Counted from the first letter of the stretch, positions 12,854-22,656 are shown. The stretch is DNA of 27,596 nucleotides from an uncultured Collinsella sp. (GCA_902464965.1 CABQLI010000021.1:1-27596); one strand, 5' to 3'. Made by a program: numbers and translations. The notes: generated by a model from the sequence alone, not told the origin.

Positions 12854-13147
12854 ATGAAGGCTTATGAACTGCTGTTCTTTGTTGACCCGTCGCTCGACCC
12901 CGAGACTCGTCTCGCTGTTATGAAGCGTATCGATACCACGATCGCTGAGGGCGCTGGCAAGGTCGACTCCGTTGACGAGTGGGGCAAGCGCAAGCTCGCC
13001 TACGAGATCAACGACCTCACCGATGGTGACTACACCCTCATCAACTTCCACGCAGATCCTACCCAGATCGCCGAGCTTGATCGCGTCCTGCGCATCACCG
13101 ACGCTGTGGTCCGCCACATGATCGTCCGTCGCGACGACCAGGAGTAA
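12854..13147 (+). CDS. rpsF: ribosomal protein S6
   Basis: The 97-aa protein shows the S6 signature from its first residues (MKAYELLFFVDPSL) through KRKLAYEI to the conserved C-terminal VRHMIVR helix. S6 binds S18 on the platform of the 30S subunit. The ATG at 12854 has GAGGAGGTG just upstream; an in-frame TTG at 12833 would precede that site and is rejected. It is first in the rpsF-ssb-rpsR-rplI operon. Confidence 0.97.
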   Translation: MKAYELLFFVDPSLDPETRLAVMKRIDTTIAEGAGKVDSVDEWGKRKLAYEINDLTDGDYTLINFHADPTQIAELDRVLRITDAVVRHMIVRRDDQE

Positions 13148-13195
13148 GACTGTCGTTTTGGACTGGGCTTGTGCCCCAAGAGGAAGTAGTGAGTT

Positions 13196-13648
13196 ATGAG
13201 CATCAATCGAGTGAACATCACCGGTAACCTCACCCGCGATCCCGAGCTGCGCGCCACCGCCGGCGGAACCCAGGTTCTGTCCTTTGGCGTCGCCGTGAAC
13301 GATCGTCGCCGCAACGCGCAGACTGGCGAGTGGGAGGACTATCCCAACTTTGTCGACTGCACCATGTTCGGCACCCGCGCCGAGGCCGTGAGCCGTTTCC
13401 TGGCAAAGGGAAACAAGGTCGCGATCGAGGGCAAGCTGCGCTACAGCTCTTGGGAGCGCGACGGCCAGCGCCGGAGCAAGCTTGAGGTCATCGTCGATGA
13501 GATCGAGTTTATGAGCTCCCGTGGTGGCCAGGGTGGCTACGATCAGGGCGGTTACGCCCCCGCAGCGCCCGCGCCCGCAGCACGTCCTGCCGCACCGGTG
13601 GCCACGCCGCCTGCGGTCGACGTCTACGATGAGGACATCCCGTTCTAA
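13196..13648 (+). CDS. ssb: single-stranded DNA-binding protein
   Basis: The 150-aa protein has an N-terminal OB fold (about 1-108; NITGNLTRDPELR, then WEDYPNFVDCTMFG). A Gly/Ala/Pro-rich linker (about 112-142) follows, and the acidic tip DEDIPF recruits partner proteins to single-stranded DNA. It forms tetramers that coat ssDNA during replication and repair. It lies 48 bases after rpsF and is co-transcribed with the ribosomal genes, the usual bacterial arrangement. AGGAAG lies upstream of the ATG. Confidence 0.97.
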   Translation: MSINRVNITGNLTRDPELRATAGGTQVLSFGVAVNDRRRNAQTGEWEDYPNFVDCTMFGTRAEAVSRFLAKGNKVAIEGKLRYSSWERDGQRRSKLEVIVDEIEFMSSRGGQGGYDQGGYAPAAPAPAARPAAPVATPPAVDVYDEDIPF

Positions 13649-13675
13649 GGGTTGTTCACCTATTTTTGAGTGAGA

Positions 13676-13701
13676 GGCGGCTTCGGTTCGCCGAAGTTGC
13701 C
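13676..13701 (+). promoter_or_regulatory. very stable TTCG-loop hairpin before rpsR
   Basis: GGCGGCTTCGG (13676-13686) pairs with CCGAAGTTGCC (13691-13701; two G-T pairs) around a TTCG loop. The 11-bp stem fills the ssb-rpsR gap and ends 5 bases before the rpsR ribosome-binding site. No T run follows, so it is not an ordinary terminator. It may set relative expression, protect an mRNA end or bind protein. Confidence 0.6.
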
Positions 13702-13720
13702 AAATGAAAGGTATTTTGAC

Positions 13721-13987
13721 ATGGCTAATGATTTTTCTGCACGTCAGCCGCGTCGTAAGTACTGCCAGTTCTGCAAGGAGAACACTGAGTTCATCGACTA
13801 TAAGGACACTCAGCTTCTCCGTAAGTACATGACCGACCGTGGCAAGATCAAGCCCCGTCGCGTCACTGGCGCTTGCACGCAGCATCAGCATGACATCGCC
13901 AACGCCATCAAGCGCGCCCGCGAGATGGCTCTCCTGCCGTACACCGTCCCCGTGGTTTCCTCTCGTGGCAACCGCGACCGCGGCTAA
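13721..13987 (+). CDS. rpsR: ribosomal protein S18, cysteine-containing type
   Basis: The 88-aa protein has the S18 core (DYKDTQLLRKYMTDRGKI and the TG-CTQHQH segment). It keeps C15-x2-C18 with C52 and nearby histidines H55/H57, suggesting a zinc-binding form. S18 pairs with S6 on the 30S platform. The ATG at 13721 has AAAGG 9 bases upstream; a possible GTG at 13670 would put the stable hairpin in the coding region and add a non-homologous extension. rplI follows after 15 bases. Confidence 0.96.
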   Translation: MANDFSARQPRRKYCQFCKENTEFIDYKDTQLLRKYMTDRGKIKPRRVTGACTQHQHDIANAIKRAREMALLPYTVPVVSSRGNRDRG

Positions 13988-14002
13988 GAAGGGAGACGCA
14001 TC

Positions 14003-14542
14003 ATGAAGGTTATTCTTCTCGATGAGATCAAGGGCAAGGGCGGCGAGGGTGACGTCGTAGAGGTCGCTCAGGGTTACGCTGAGAACTTCCTGTTCCCCAA
14101 GAAGCTCGCTGTTGCCGCCACCAAGGGCAACCTCAAGCAGCTTGACGAGCGTCGCAACAACATCGCCAAGCGCGAGGCCGTCCGTCTGGCTACCGCCAAC
14201 GAGACCAAGGCTGCCTTCGAGGGCAAGACGGTCACCGTTGACGTCAAGGTCGGCGACGAGGGCATCCTCTTTGGCTCCGTTACCGCCGCTATGATCGCTG
14301 ACGCCATCAAGGCTCAGCTCGGTATGGACATCGACCGCAAGCGCGTCGAGCTCGGTAAGCCCATCAAGGTTGCCGGTGCCCACACCGTTGCCATCTCGCT
14401 GTACCGCGAGATCAAGGCCGAGGTTGTCGTTCTCGTCGGCGTTACCGCCGAGGAGCTCGCTGCCGAGGCTGAGGTCGAGGAGGCCGCTGAGGTCGCCGAG
14501 GCCGAGACCGCCGAGGTCGAGACTGAGGCTGCTGCCGAGTAG
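14003..14542 (+). CDS. rplI: ribosomal protein L9 with an acidic C-terminal tail
   Basis: The 179-aa protein starts with the L9 signature MKVILLDEIKGKGGEGDVV and FLFPKKLA, followed by the long connecting helix and the C-terminal rRNA-binding domain. L9 binds 23S rRNA near the L1 stalk base and helps reading-frame maintenance. The usual length is about 150. The extra 30 residues are an Ala/Glu repeat tail (about 150-179) of low complexity. GAAGGGAG precedes the ATG. It is the last gene of the operon before a terminator. Confidence 0.96.
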   Translation: MKVILLDEIKGKGGEGDVVEVAQGYAENFLFPKKLAVAATKGNLKQLDERRNNIAKREAVRLATANETKAAFEGKTVTVDVKVGDEGILFGSVTAAMIADAIKAQLGMDIDRKRVELGKPIKVAGAHTVAISLYREIKAEVVVLVGVTAEELAAEAEVEEAAEVAEAETAEVETEAAAE

Positions 14543-14576
14543 CATTTGCTGCAACGCAACAATCTTGTTCTAAGAA

Positions 14577-14613
14577 GGGCGCTCTGGGAAACCAGGGCGC
14601 CCTTTTGTTTTTT
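14577..14613 (+). terminator. terminator of the rpsF operon
   Basis: An 11-bp stem (14577-14587 with 14592-14602, one G-T pair) with a GAAA loop is followed by TTTTGTTTTTT. It starts 35 bases after the rplI stop. Confidence 0.93.
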
Positions 14614-14766
14614 GCGCTGAGTGAGTGTCATGGCGAACGTTGCGCCGAAGTCCTATATACAGGACCGTTCATCCGTTTGGTTCGGTGATGATTGGCGGCG
14701 CGCGGCGCGTTTTGGGACCATGGCTGATACTATGGATGCTCGCAAGCAATATGAATGAGGATGCTC

Positions 14767-16158
14767 ATGGCATATGACGATAGGGAGACCGGGCTGACGG
14801 TTGAGGACCGCGGCTCAAAGTTGGGTCTTCCCCAAAACCAAGATGCAGAGGCCAATGTACTGGCCGCTATGCTGCTATCGCCCGAGGTGGTCGAGGAGGC
14901 CCAGGTCGAGCTGCAGCCCGATGACTTCTACCGGCCCATTCATAAGACCATCTATACCGCGATGGTCGATATGTACAACAGCCGCATTCCCATCGACTCC
15001 ATCTCGCTGATCGATTACCTGCGAAGCATCAACAAGCTCGATGCCGTGGGCGGCGAGGCGTACATTTTGGAGCTGATGGGTCAGACCCTGTCGCTCGTCA
15101 ACTGGCAGCACCATGCCGCCATCGTTCGCCGCGATTCGATGCTGCGCGAGCTGATCGGCGCCACCAACGAGATCAACGCACTGGCATATAACGCCCCCAC
15201 CGACACCAAAGAGGTTGTCGAGCTGGCCGAGAGCAAGCTGCTCAAGGTCACGGCACGCGAGGTCAAGTCGAGCTACAAGACGCTGACCGAGTTTATGGTC
15301 GAGGCCTATAACGAGGCCGAGGAAGTGTGCCAGGCCGGTGGCCAGGCTGCGGGCGTGCCCACGGGCTTCCCGTCGCTCGACCGCATGCTCATGGGTTTTC
15401 GCGAAGGCCAGCTCATCATCATCGGTGCCCGTCCTGCCGTGGGTAAGACGTCGTTCGCTCTGAATCTGGCGCTCAACGCTGCCGCTGCTGGTTATACCGT
15501 CGGCTTCTTCTCGCTGGAGATGTCGGGCAAGGAAATTGCCCAGCGTCTGATTTGCGCCTATGCCATGATCTCGATCAGTGATTTCCGCATGGGCCGCATT
15601 AGCCCCGAGCAGTGGGCCAATATCAACGAGGCCACGCAGACCTTGTCCAAGCTGGATATTCTGATTGACGATACGCCCGGCACCACAGTGACCGAGATTC
15701 GCGCCAAGAGCCGCCGTATGCTCCATAACAAGGAGAAAGCCATCATCATCCTGGACTACCTGCAGCTGGTGAGTCCTCCGCCGGGACGCCGCTCCGAGAG
15801 CCGTACCGTCGAGGTTTCGGAGATGTCGCGTGGTCTGAAGATCATGGCCAAGGAGCTCAAGATTCCGCTCATCGCGTTGTCGCAGCTGTCACGTCAGGTC
15901 GAATCCCGTACCGGCAAGCGCCCACAGCTTTCCGACCTTCGTGAATCGGGCTCCATCGAGCAGGACGCCGATATCGTTATGTTCTTGGACCGCTCCGCCG
16001 ACGAGGCCGAGGCCTCGCGCGACGATCGACCCGACGAGGGCGTTACGCGTATCGTCGTGGCCAAGAACCGTTCGGGCCCGATCGGCGACGTCGATCTGAT
16101 GTTCCTGCCGGCATCCACCAAGTTCTATGAGCTTGATGGGGCACATGCCGAGGAGTAG
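14767..16158 (+). CDS. dnaB: replicative DNA helicase DnaB
   Basis: The 463-aa protein has the DnaB N-terminal domain (about 20-125) and a RecA-like motor. The motor shows Walker A GARPAVGKT (220-228), Walker B IIILD (326-330), and the arginine-finger/sensor region (RESGSIEQDADIVMFLDR). It unwinds DNA at the replication fork as a hexamer. I chose the ATG at 14767, since GAGGA ends 5 bases before it; the ATG at 14755 lacks a ribosome-binding site. It follows the rpsF operon terminator. The 14614-14766 gap contains GTCCT/AGGAC (14650-14665) as a short inverted repeat but no convincing promoter. No intein is present. Confidence 0.97.
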   Translation: MAYDDRETGLTVEDRGSKLGLPQNQDAEANVLAAMLLSPEVVEEAQVELQPDDFYRPIHKTIYTAMVDMYNSRIPIDSISLIDYLRSINKLDAVGGEAYILELMGQTLSLVNWQHHAAIVRRDSMLRELIGATNEINALAYNAPTDTKEVVELAESKLLKVTAREVKSSYKTLTEFMVEAYNEAEEVCQAGGQAAGVPTGFPSLDRMLMGFREGQLIIIGARPAVGKTSFALNLALNAAAAGYTVGFFSLEMSGKEIAQRLICAYAMISISDFRMGRISPEQWANINEATQTLSKLDILIDDTPGTTVTEIRAKSRRMLHNKEKAIIILDYLQLVSPPPGRRSESRTVEVSEMSRGLKIMAKELKIPLIALSQLSRQVESRTGKRPQLSDLRESGSIEQDADIVMFLDRSADEAEASRDDRPDEGVTRIVVAKNRSGPIGDVDLMFLPASTKFYELDGAHAEE

Positions 16159-16185
16159 GACAGGCGCCCGTTGCACGGGTATACT
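16157..16185 (+). promoter_or_regulatory. promoter of purA at the dnaB stop codon
   Basis: AGGACA (16157-16162) overlaps the last base of the dnaB stop codon and is 17 bases from a consensus-like TATACT (16180-16185). The predicted leader of purA is about 60 bases, with no riboswitch fold that I can recognise. Confidence 0.6.
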
Positions 16186-16251
16186 GGGAATGTTTTGTGC
16201 TTCTGCGTGCCGGCGTGGCGCGTAGACAGTCCATGAATGTAAGGAGTAAAC

Positions 16252-17538
<1,287 letters not shown>

Positions 17539-17560
17539 TCGGGACTATTTGGTTATTGCG

Positions 17561-17606
17561 ATATACCCCTTTGCAGCCCGGACGGGCGGCCGAGGGGTAT
17601 ATTTGC
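17561..17606 (+). terminator. terminator of purA
   Basis: ATATACCCCT (17561-17570) and AGGGGTATAT (17593-17602) form a perfect 10-bp stem with a nested GCCC/GGGC hairpin inside. Only a short T stretch follows. It lies 22 bases after the purA stop and before purD. Confidence 0.7.
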
Positions 17607-17656
17607 TTGCAAAGGGCTCGCGCGGAGCGGGCCGTTAATCCATAGAGGAGGCACCC

Positions 17657-18961
17657 TTGAAGGCGGACACTCAAACCATCGACATCCTGTTGTTGGGCAG
17701 CGGCGGCCGTGAGCATGCTTTGGCAGCTAAGCTCGCAGCATCACCGCGCGCCGGCAAGCTCTACATCGCGCCGGGTAACGGCGGCACCGCGAGCTGCGGC
17801 GAGAACGTTGTTCTCGACGACTACGATCCTGCGGCCGTGGCGGCGTTTGCTCAGAGCCACGGATGCGGACTCGTGGTAATTGGCCCCGAGGCTCCGCTCG
17901 TGGCGGGCGTGGCCGACGCCGTGCGCGCGGCGGGTATTCCCTGCTTTGGCCCGGGTGCCGAGGGTGCCCGTATGGAGGGCTCCAAGCTATTCTCCAAGCA
18001 GCTCATGGAGCGTGCCGGCATTCCGACGGCCGCCTACGGCTCGTTCACCGACGAGGCTTCGGCTCTCGCCTACGTGCGCGAGCAGGGCGCACCGCTGGTC
18101 GTGAAGGCTGACGGCCTGGCCGCAGGCAAGGGCGTCATCGTGGCGACCGAGCTCGAGCAGGCCGAGGAGGCCGTGCGCGAGTGCTTTGGCGGCACCTTCG
18201 GCGATGCCGGCAACACCGTGGTCATCGAGGAGATGCTGACCGGCCCCGAGTGCTCGCTGCTGGCCTTTACCGACGGCAAGACCGTGCGCCCCATGGCCAC
18301 CTCGCAGGACCACAAGCGCGCGCTCGAGGGCGACAAGGGCCCCAACACCGGCGGCATGGGCGTCTACAGCCCAGTGCCCATCGTGACCGATGAGGAGCAC
18401 GCCACGATGGTGAAGGTCATGGAGCAGACCGTGGCCGAGCTCGCTGCCGAGGGCATCGACTACCGCGGCTGCCTGTACGGCGGCTTTATGCTCACGCCTG
18501 CCGGCCCCAAGGTGCTGGAGTACAACGCCCGCTTTGGCGACCCCGAGACGCAGGTCGTGCTGCCGCGCCTTAAGAACGACCTGGTTGAGGTCATGCTGGC
18601 TTGTGCCAACTGCGAGCTCGATCAGATTGAACTCGACTGGCGCGACGAGTGGGCTGTGGCCGTTGTCCTGACGAGCGCGGGCTATCCCGGCAGCTACGAG
18701 AAGGGCAAGGTCATCACCGGTATCGCCGATGCCGAGGCCATGGAGAACGTGACCGTGTACCACGCAGGCACTGCCGTGGTGGACGGCCAGCTCGTGACCA
18801 ATGGTGGCCGTGTGCTTGCCGTGACCGCGCTGGGCGATACGTTTGAGAACGCTCGCAACCTTGCCTACGAGGCCTGCGAGAAGATTGATTTTGAGGGCAA
18901 GACCCTGCGTCACGACATCGGCCTGCGCGCGCTGCGCGGTCGCGACGCCTGGGATGCCTAA
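17657..18961 (+). CDS. purD: phosphoribosylamine-glycine ligase (GAR synthetase)
   Basis: The 434-aa ATP-grasp enzyme joins glycine to phosphoribosylamine, the second step of purine synthesis. It has the N-terminal GSGGREHAL motif, the ATP-grasp lysine region VVKADGLAAGKGV and the metal-binding EYNARFGDPETQ segment. The start is TTG at 17657, supported by GAGGAGG 6 bases upstream and by homology beginning within ten residues; no ATG is nearby. It is followed after 21 bases by a NUDIX gene, probably in one transcript. Confidence 0.96.
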   Translation: MKADTQTIDILLLGSGGREHALAAKLAASPRAGKLYIAPGNGGTASCGENVVLDDYDPAAVAAFAQSHGCGLVVIGPEAPLVAGVADAVRAAGIPCFGPGAEGARMEGSKLFSKQLMERAGIPTAAYGSFTDEASALAYVREQGAPLVVKADGLAAGKGVIVATELEQAEEAVRECFGGTFGDAGNTVVIEEMLTGPECSLLAFTDGKTVRPMATSQDHKRALEGDKGPNTGGMGVYSPVPIVTDEEHATMVKVMEQTVAELAAEGIDYRGCLYGGFMLTPAGPKVLEYNARFGDPETQVVLPRLKNDLVEVMLACANCELDQIELDWRDEWAVAVVLTSAGYPGSYEKGKVITGIADAEAMENVTVYHAGTAVVDGQLVTNGGRVLAVTALGDTFENARNLAYEACEKIDFEGKTLRHDIGLRALRGRDAWDA

Positions 18962-18982
18962 AATCCGAGAGGAATGAGACGG

Positions 18983-19678
18983 ATGGACGAGAAGAACGAA
19001 GAGCTCGTGGACGCGCAGATCGTCGAAGAGGACAGCCGCATGTATGGGCACGCCGAGGGCGAGCCTGGTGGCGAGGTCGCTGACGAGCCGGCACTGGTGC
19101 TGGGCGACGACGACCCGCACGATGCCGAGCTGCACGAGAAGATTCTTTCGGAGGAGTGCGCCTGGAAGGGCAAGATCCTCGACGTCCACCGTCTTGAGGT
19201 TGAGCTGCCCAACGGTCACCGCAGCGCCCGCGATATCGTTCGCCATCCGGGTGCGGCGGCCGTTGTGGCGCTGACCGAGAGCGGCAAGATCGTACTGGTG
19301 CGTCAGTACCGCACCGCCATCGACCGCGTGACGGTCGAGATTCCCGCCGGCAAGCTCGATCCAGGCGAGGACCCGCTCGATTGCGCCAAGCGCGAACTGC
19401 ATGAGGAGACGGGCTTTAGGGCTGGCCGTATTCGCTTTTTGACGTCGATTGTCACGTCCTGCGGTTTTTGCGATGAGATCATCCACATCTACTTGGCTAC
19501 CAAGCTCGAGTTTGATGCGCCCAACCCCGATGATGATGAGTTTGTCAACGTGGACCTGGTGCCGCTGCACGAGCTGATCGACGCCGTGCTCGACGGCAAG
19601 ATCGAAGACGCCAAGACCGTCGTAGGCGCCTTGGCCTGTGACAGCATCGCGCACAGGCTGGGCGGAACTGAGCTTTAA
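18983..19678 (+). CDS. NUDIX hydrolase, ADP-ribose pyrophosphatase-like
   Basis: The 231-aa protein has a complete NUDIX box (G123-F145: G-x5-E-x7-RE-L-x-EE-x-G-F). The preceding PAGKLDPGED context is typical of ADP-ribose pyrophosphatases, which hydrolyse ADP-ribose to AMP and ribose 5-phosphate. The first 50 residues are an acidic extension not usual in the family. I favour the ATG at 18983, nine bases after AGAGGA; the ATG at 18974 is too close to that site. Position after purD suggests a role in nucleotide housekeeping. Exact substrate is not determined by the sequence. Confidence 0.85.
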   Translation: MDEKNEELVDAQIVEEDSRMYGHAEGEPGGEVADEPALVLGDDDPHDAELHEKILSEECAWKGKILDVHRLEVELPNGHRSARDIVRHPGAAAVVALTESGKIVLVRQYRTAIDRVTVEIPAGKLDPGEDPLDCAKRELHEETGFRAGRIRFLTSIVTSCGFCDEIIHIYLATKLEFDAPNPDDDEFVNVDLVPLHELIDAVLDGKIEDAKTVVGALACDSIAHRLGGTEL

Positions 19679-19689
19679 AAGCGAGGGCG

Positions 19690-19728
19690 ACCCTGGGGCA
19701 AACACTACTGATTATTTTGCCCCAGGGT
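19690..19728 (+). terminator. terminator after the purD-NUDIX unit
   Basis: A perfect 13-bp stem (19690-19702 with 19716-19728) with a 13-base loop and flanking T-rich sequence. It lies 11 bases after the NUDIX stop. A weak TTGCCC-18-TTTTAT promoter for the next gene overlaps its right side. Confidence 0.75.
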
Positions 19729-19759
19729 CTTACGTTATTGTTTTATCTCCGAGGACTGC

Positions 19760-21532
19760 ATGTTTAGAAGATTCTTGTCGTATTACGAGCCCCAGATGGG
19801 GCTTTTTGTTGCTGATACTGTTTGTGCTCTGGTGCTTGCCGCCATTGACCTGGCGTTCCCCATTATTCTGCGCAATTTGACCGGTGGGCTGTTTACTCAG
19901 GGTCAGGCTGCCATTATGCAGGCGCTCGGCATGATCGCGGTGGGCTTGGTGCTGATGTATGCCGTCCGCTGCGCCTGCCGCTACTTTGTGAGCTATTGGG
20001 GTCACGTGATGGGCGCGCGCATGGAGTCCAAGATGCGCGAGGACCTGTTTGACCAGTATGAGCGCTTTAGCTTTGCGTACTTCGACCGCAACAGCTCGGG
20101 CGACATGATGAGCCGCGTGGTCAACGATCTGTTCGATATCTGCGAGGCGGCGCACCACGTGCCCGAGTGGATCATCATCTGCGGCATCGAGATCATCGGC
20201 TCGTTTGTGATCCTCTTTACCATCGCCCCGGTGCTGGCGCTCGCCATGGCCGTGGTGACGGCGGCGTTTGCGGTCATCATGTTTTGGCAGAACATGCGCA
20301 TGCGCGAGGTCTTTAGCGACAACCGCAAAAAAATCAGCGGCATCAATGCGCAGCTGCAGGATTCGCTGGCGGGCATGCGCGTGGTCAAGAGCTTTGCCAA
20401 TGAGGAGACCGAACGCTTCAAGTTCCGCGCCTCCAACAATCGCTATCTTTCGTCCAAGGAGAACATGTATCACGCCATGGGCGTCTATACCGCGACGTAT
20501 GGCCTGCTCTCGGGTGTGCTCTATGTGATCGTGGTGCTGCTGGGCGGCTGGCTGGTCGCCCAGGGACAGCTGCAGGCGGTCGATATGGCGACCTTTGCAC
20601 TCTATATTTCGCTGTTCTGCACGCCGCTCGAGACACTCGTCAATTCAGCCGAAACGTATCAGAAGGCTATCGCCGGGTTTAAGCGTATGGACGAGGTGCT
20701 CTCGACCGCGCCGGATATCCAGGACAAGCCGGGCGCTACGGATCTGCAGGTGATCGCCGGCGCCGTGGAGTATCACGACGTGTGCTTTAACTACGAGGAT
20801 GTTGAGCTGGGCGAGGGCGATGCCGACGAGCGTCCCGTTATCGACCATATGGACCTGTCCATCAAGCCCGGGCAGACCATCGCTTTGGTTGGCCCTTCGG
20901 GCGGTGGCAAGTCCACGACCTGTTCGCTGCTGCCGCGCTTTTATGACGTGGCTGCCGGATCCATTAGCATCGACGGCCAAGATGTGCGTGACGTGACGCA
21001 GCATAGCCTGCGTCGTGCCGTCGGCCTGGTGCAGCAGGATGTCTATCTGTTTGACGGTACGATTGGCGAGAACATCGCCTACGGCAAGCCGGGCGCTACA
21101 GCGGAAGAGATCGCCGAGGCCGCCCGTCGCGCCAACATCGATGCCTTTATCGAGTCGCTTCCACAGGGCTATGACACGGTCGTGGGCGAGCGCGGCAGCC
21201 GTCTTTCGGGCGGACAGAAGCAGCGCGTTGCCATCGCGCGTGTGTTTCTCAAGAACCCCAAGATCCTGATTTTGGACGAGGCGACGAGTGCTTTGGATAA
21301 CGAGAGCGAGGAGGCGGTGCAGGAGTCGCTCGAAGAGCTGGCACGCGGCCGTACCACAATCATCATCGCCCACCGCCTTTCGACCATTAAGCATGCTGAC
21401 GAGATTGCGACTGTTGAGCATGGTCGCGTTGTGGAGCGTGGCACGCACGAGGAGCTTCTCGCCCGTGGCGGCACCTATGCCCGTTACTATCGAATGCAGT
21501 TCGAAGGCGCGCGTGCGCACGAGCTCGACTGA
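19760..21532 (+). CDS. ABC exporter half-transporter (fused membrane and ATPase domains)
   Basis: The 590-aa protein has a six-helix type I exporter domain (about 10-310) and an ATPase domain with Walker A GPSGGGKST (378-386), signature LSGGQ (482-486), Walker B ILILDE (502-507) and the switch His (AHRLST). It belongs to the MsbA/lipid-and-drug exporter group and should work as a homodimer or with a partner half. The substrate cannot be told. GAGG lies just before the ATG at 19760. A single-pass membrane protein follows after 19 bases and may be functionally linked. Confidence 0.92.
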   Translation: MFRRFLSYYEPQMGLFVADTVCALVLAAIDLAFPIILRNLTGGLFTQGQAAIMQALGMIAVGLVLMYAVRCACRYFVSYWGHVMGARMESKMREDLFDQYERFSFAYFDRNSSGDMMSRVVNDLFDICEAAHHVPEWIIICGIEIIGSFVILFTIAPVLALAMAVVTAAFAVIMFWQNMRMREVFSDNRKKISGINAQLQDSLAGMRVVKSFANEETERFKFRASNNRYLSSKENMYHAMGVYTATYGLLSGVLYVIVVLLGGWLVAQGQLQAVDMATFALYISLFCTPLETLVNSAETYQKAIAGFKRMDEVLSTAPDIQDKPGATDLQVIAGAVEYHDVCFNYEDVELGEGDADERPVIDHMDLSIKPGQTIALVGPSGGGKSTTCSLLPRFYDVAAGSISIDGQDVRDVTQHSLRRAVGLVQQDVYLFDGTIGENIAYGKPGATAEEIAEAARRANIDAFIESLPQGYDTVVGERGSRLSGGQKQRVAIARVFLKNPKILILDEATSALDNESEEAVQESLEELARGRTTIIIAHRLSTIKHADEIATVEHGRVVERGTHEELLARGGTYARYYRMQFEGARAHELD

Positions 21533-21551
21533 TTGATATGACAGGAAGTTT

Positions 21552-22517
21552 ATGGCTGACAAGAACCCTTTGACTCCGGAAGAAGTGACGGAGTTATTCT
21601 CCGAAATCGATGCATCTGGTGTCTTGGATCCCACGCTTGCCAAAAAGCGAACCGAGCGCATGCGTGAGAAGGAGGCTGCGGCCAAGCGCGGTGACAAAGC
21701 GGCGCTAGCGCAGCTGCGCAGCGAGGACCGCGCGAGCCAGGCAAAACATATCGACCCGCTGTCCGAGGACGATCCTTCGGGTTCGCAGGTGAGCCATACC
21801 ATTACGAAGACCGCGATGGCCGTGGTCATTGGTATCTTGGTGTTGATCGTGGGCATGCAGATTGGCTACGGCGTGATGCGTCGCCTGAACACCGCCAACC
21901 TGTCCGAGAGCGTTTCGGTCGATACCGTTTCGACGGCGCTGAAGGGCGGCCTTGAGTGGGGCAACGGCTTTACGCAGTTCCCGCTCGACTTTACCGTCGA
22001 TGAGGCCGATGAGCGTACGGGCACGGTCGAGGTGACGGTGTTGGACACATCGTCTGCCAACGAGCTCGAGCTGCTGTCCAATGGTCAGATTCAGGCCGCG
22101 GCGCTTGCGACCAACGCGTTGCTCAACGATAAGATTGACCGCGTGGTGTACAACGTGCACGCCTATATCGACGAGGATAGCAACATTCAGCACGATTCCT
22201 TCTTTGGCATGTTTCCCGCCCGGGGCCACCAGAGCGCCATCCTGACGTTCGTGTGGACCAAGAGTTCATCCAACGCCACGAATATCGACTGGAAGATGCG
22301 CATCGTGAGTATGGATGACACCATCGCCGAGCGCATTCAGAAGCAGGTGAACTCGGTGTCGTCGTTGATTGAGGACCCGGTGGTGAGCCAGACCAAGATT
22401 GACGAGGAAAAGGCCGAACGTGACCTGGAACATCGTCTGCATGGCCGCGAGATTTTCCGCGGCGGCAAACCCGATCGCTCACCGTCCGATCTGCTGGAAC
22501 AGGACAAGAAAAAGTAA
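21552..22517 (+). CDS. single-pass membrane protein, unknown function
   Basis: The 321-aa protein has a charged cytoplasmic N-terminal region (about 1-84, Glu/Lys/Arg-rich, likely helical). One membrane segment follows (about 87-109), then an extracytoplasmic domain of about 170 residues with alternating beta-like stretches and a charged C-terminal tail (about 270-321). I do not recognise the family. AGGAAG precedes the ATG. It is co-directional with and 19 bases behind the ABC exporter, so a shared transcript is likely; both end at the terminator at 22524. Confidence 0.75.
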   Translation: MADKNPLTPEEVTELFSEIDASGVLDPTLAKKRTERMREKEAAAKRGDKAALAQLRSEDRASQAKHIDPLSEDDPSGSQVSHTITKTAMAVVIGILVLIVGMQIGYGVMRRLNTANLSESVSVDTVSTALKGGLEWGNGFTQFPLDFTVDEADERTGTVEVTVLDTSSANELELLSNGQIQAAALATNALLNDKIDRVVYNVHAYIDEDSNIQHDSFFGMFPARGHQSAILTFVWTKSSSNATNIDWKMRIVSMDDTIAERIQKQVNSVSSLIEDPVVSQTKIDEEKAERDLEHRLHGREIFRGGKPDRSPSDLLEQDKKK

Positions 22518-22523
22518 GAGGCC

Positions 22524-22565
22524 ATCATCCCGCGTGAGCCACAAGCCCACGCGGGATGATTTTTC
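22524..22565 (+). terminator. terminator after the ABC exporter unit
   Basis: A perfect 13-bp stem (22524-22536 with 22548-22560) with an 11-base loop, followed by TTTTC, begins 7 bases after the stop codon. Its right end overlaps the left arm of the hairpin repeat at 22556-22588. Confidence 0.92.
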
Positions 22566-22588
22566 TGGGACGGGGATTAAAAAATCAT
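22556..22588 (+). repeat. short hairpin repeat, GGGACGGG-loop family (copy 3)
   Basis: ATGATTTTT (22556-22564) pairs with AAAAATCAT (22580-22588) around the 15-base loop CTGGGACGGGGATTA. The loop core matches copies at 333-371 and 3850-3878, but the stem sequence is unrelated. The left arm is shared with the preceding terminator. Confidence 0.6.
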
Positions 22589-22656
22589 TATGCATAGAAA
22601 GTCATAATTATCATTTCGTAAACATTTCGATGAAATTAACGCCATGAGGCATGCTT

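Noticed and set aside
12782..14554. Minus-strand open frame across rpsF-ssb-rpsR-rplI
   Set aside because: It crosses four certain genes and their spacers and is a compositional shadow.
16186..16251. Purine riboswitch upstream of purA
   Set aside because: The leader of about 60 bases lacks the three-way junction and conserved loops of known purine riboswitches.
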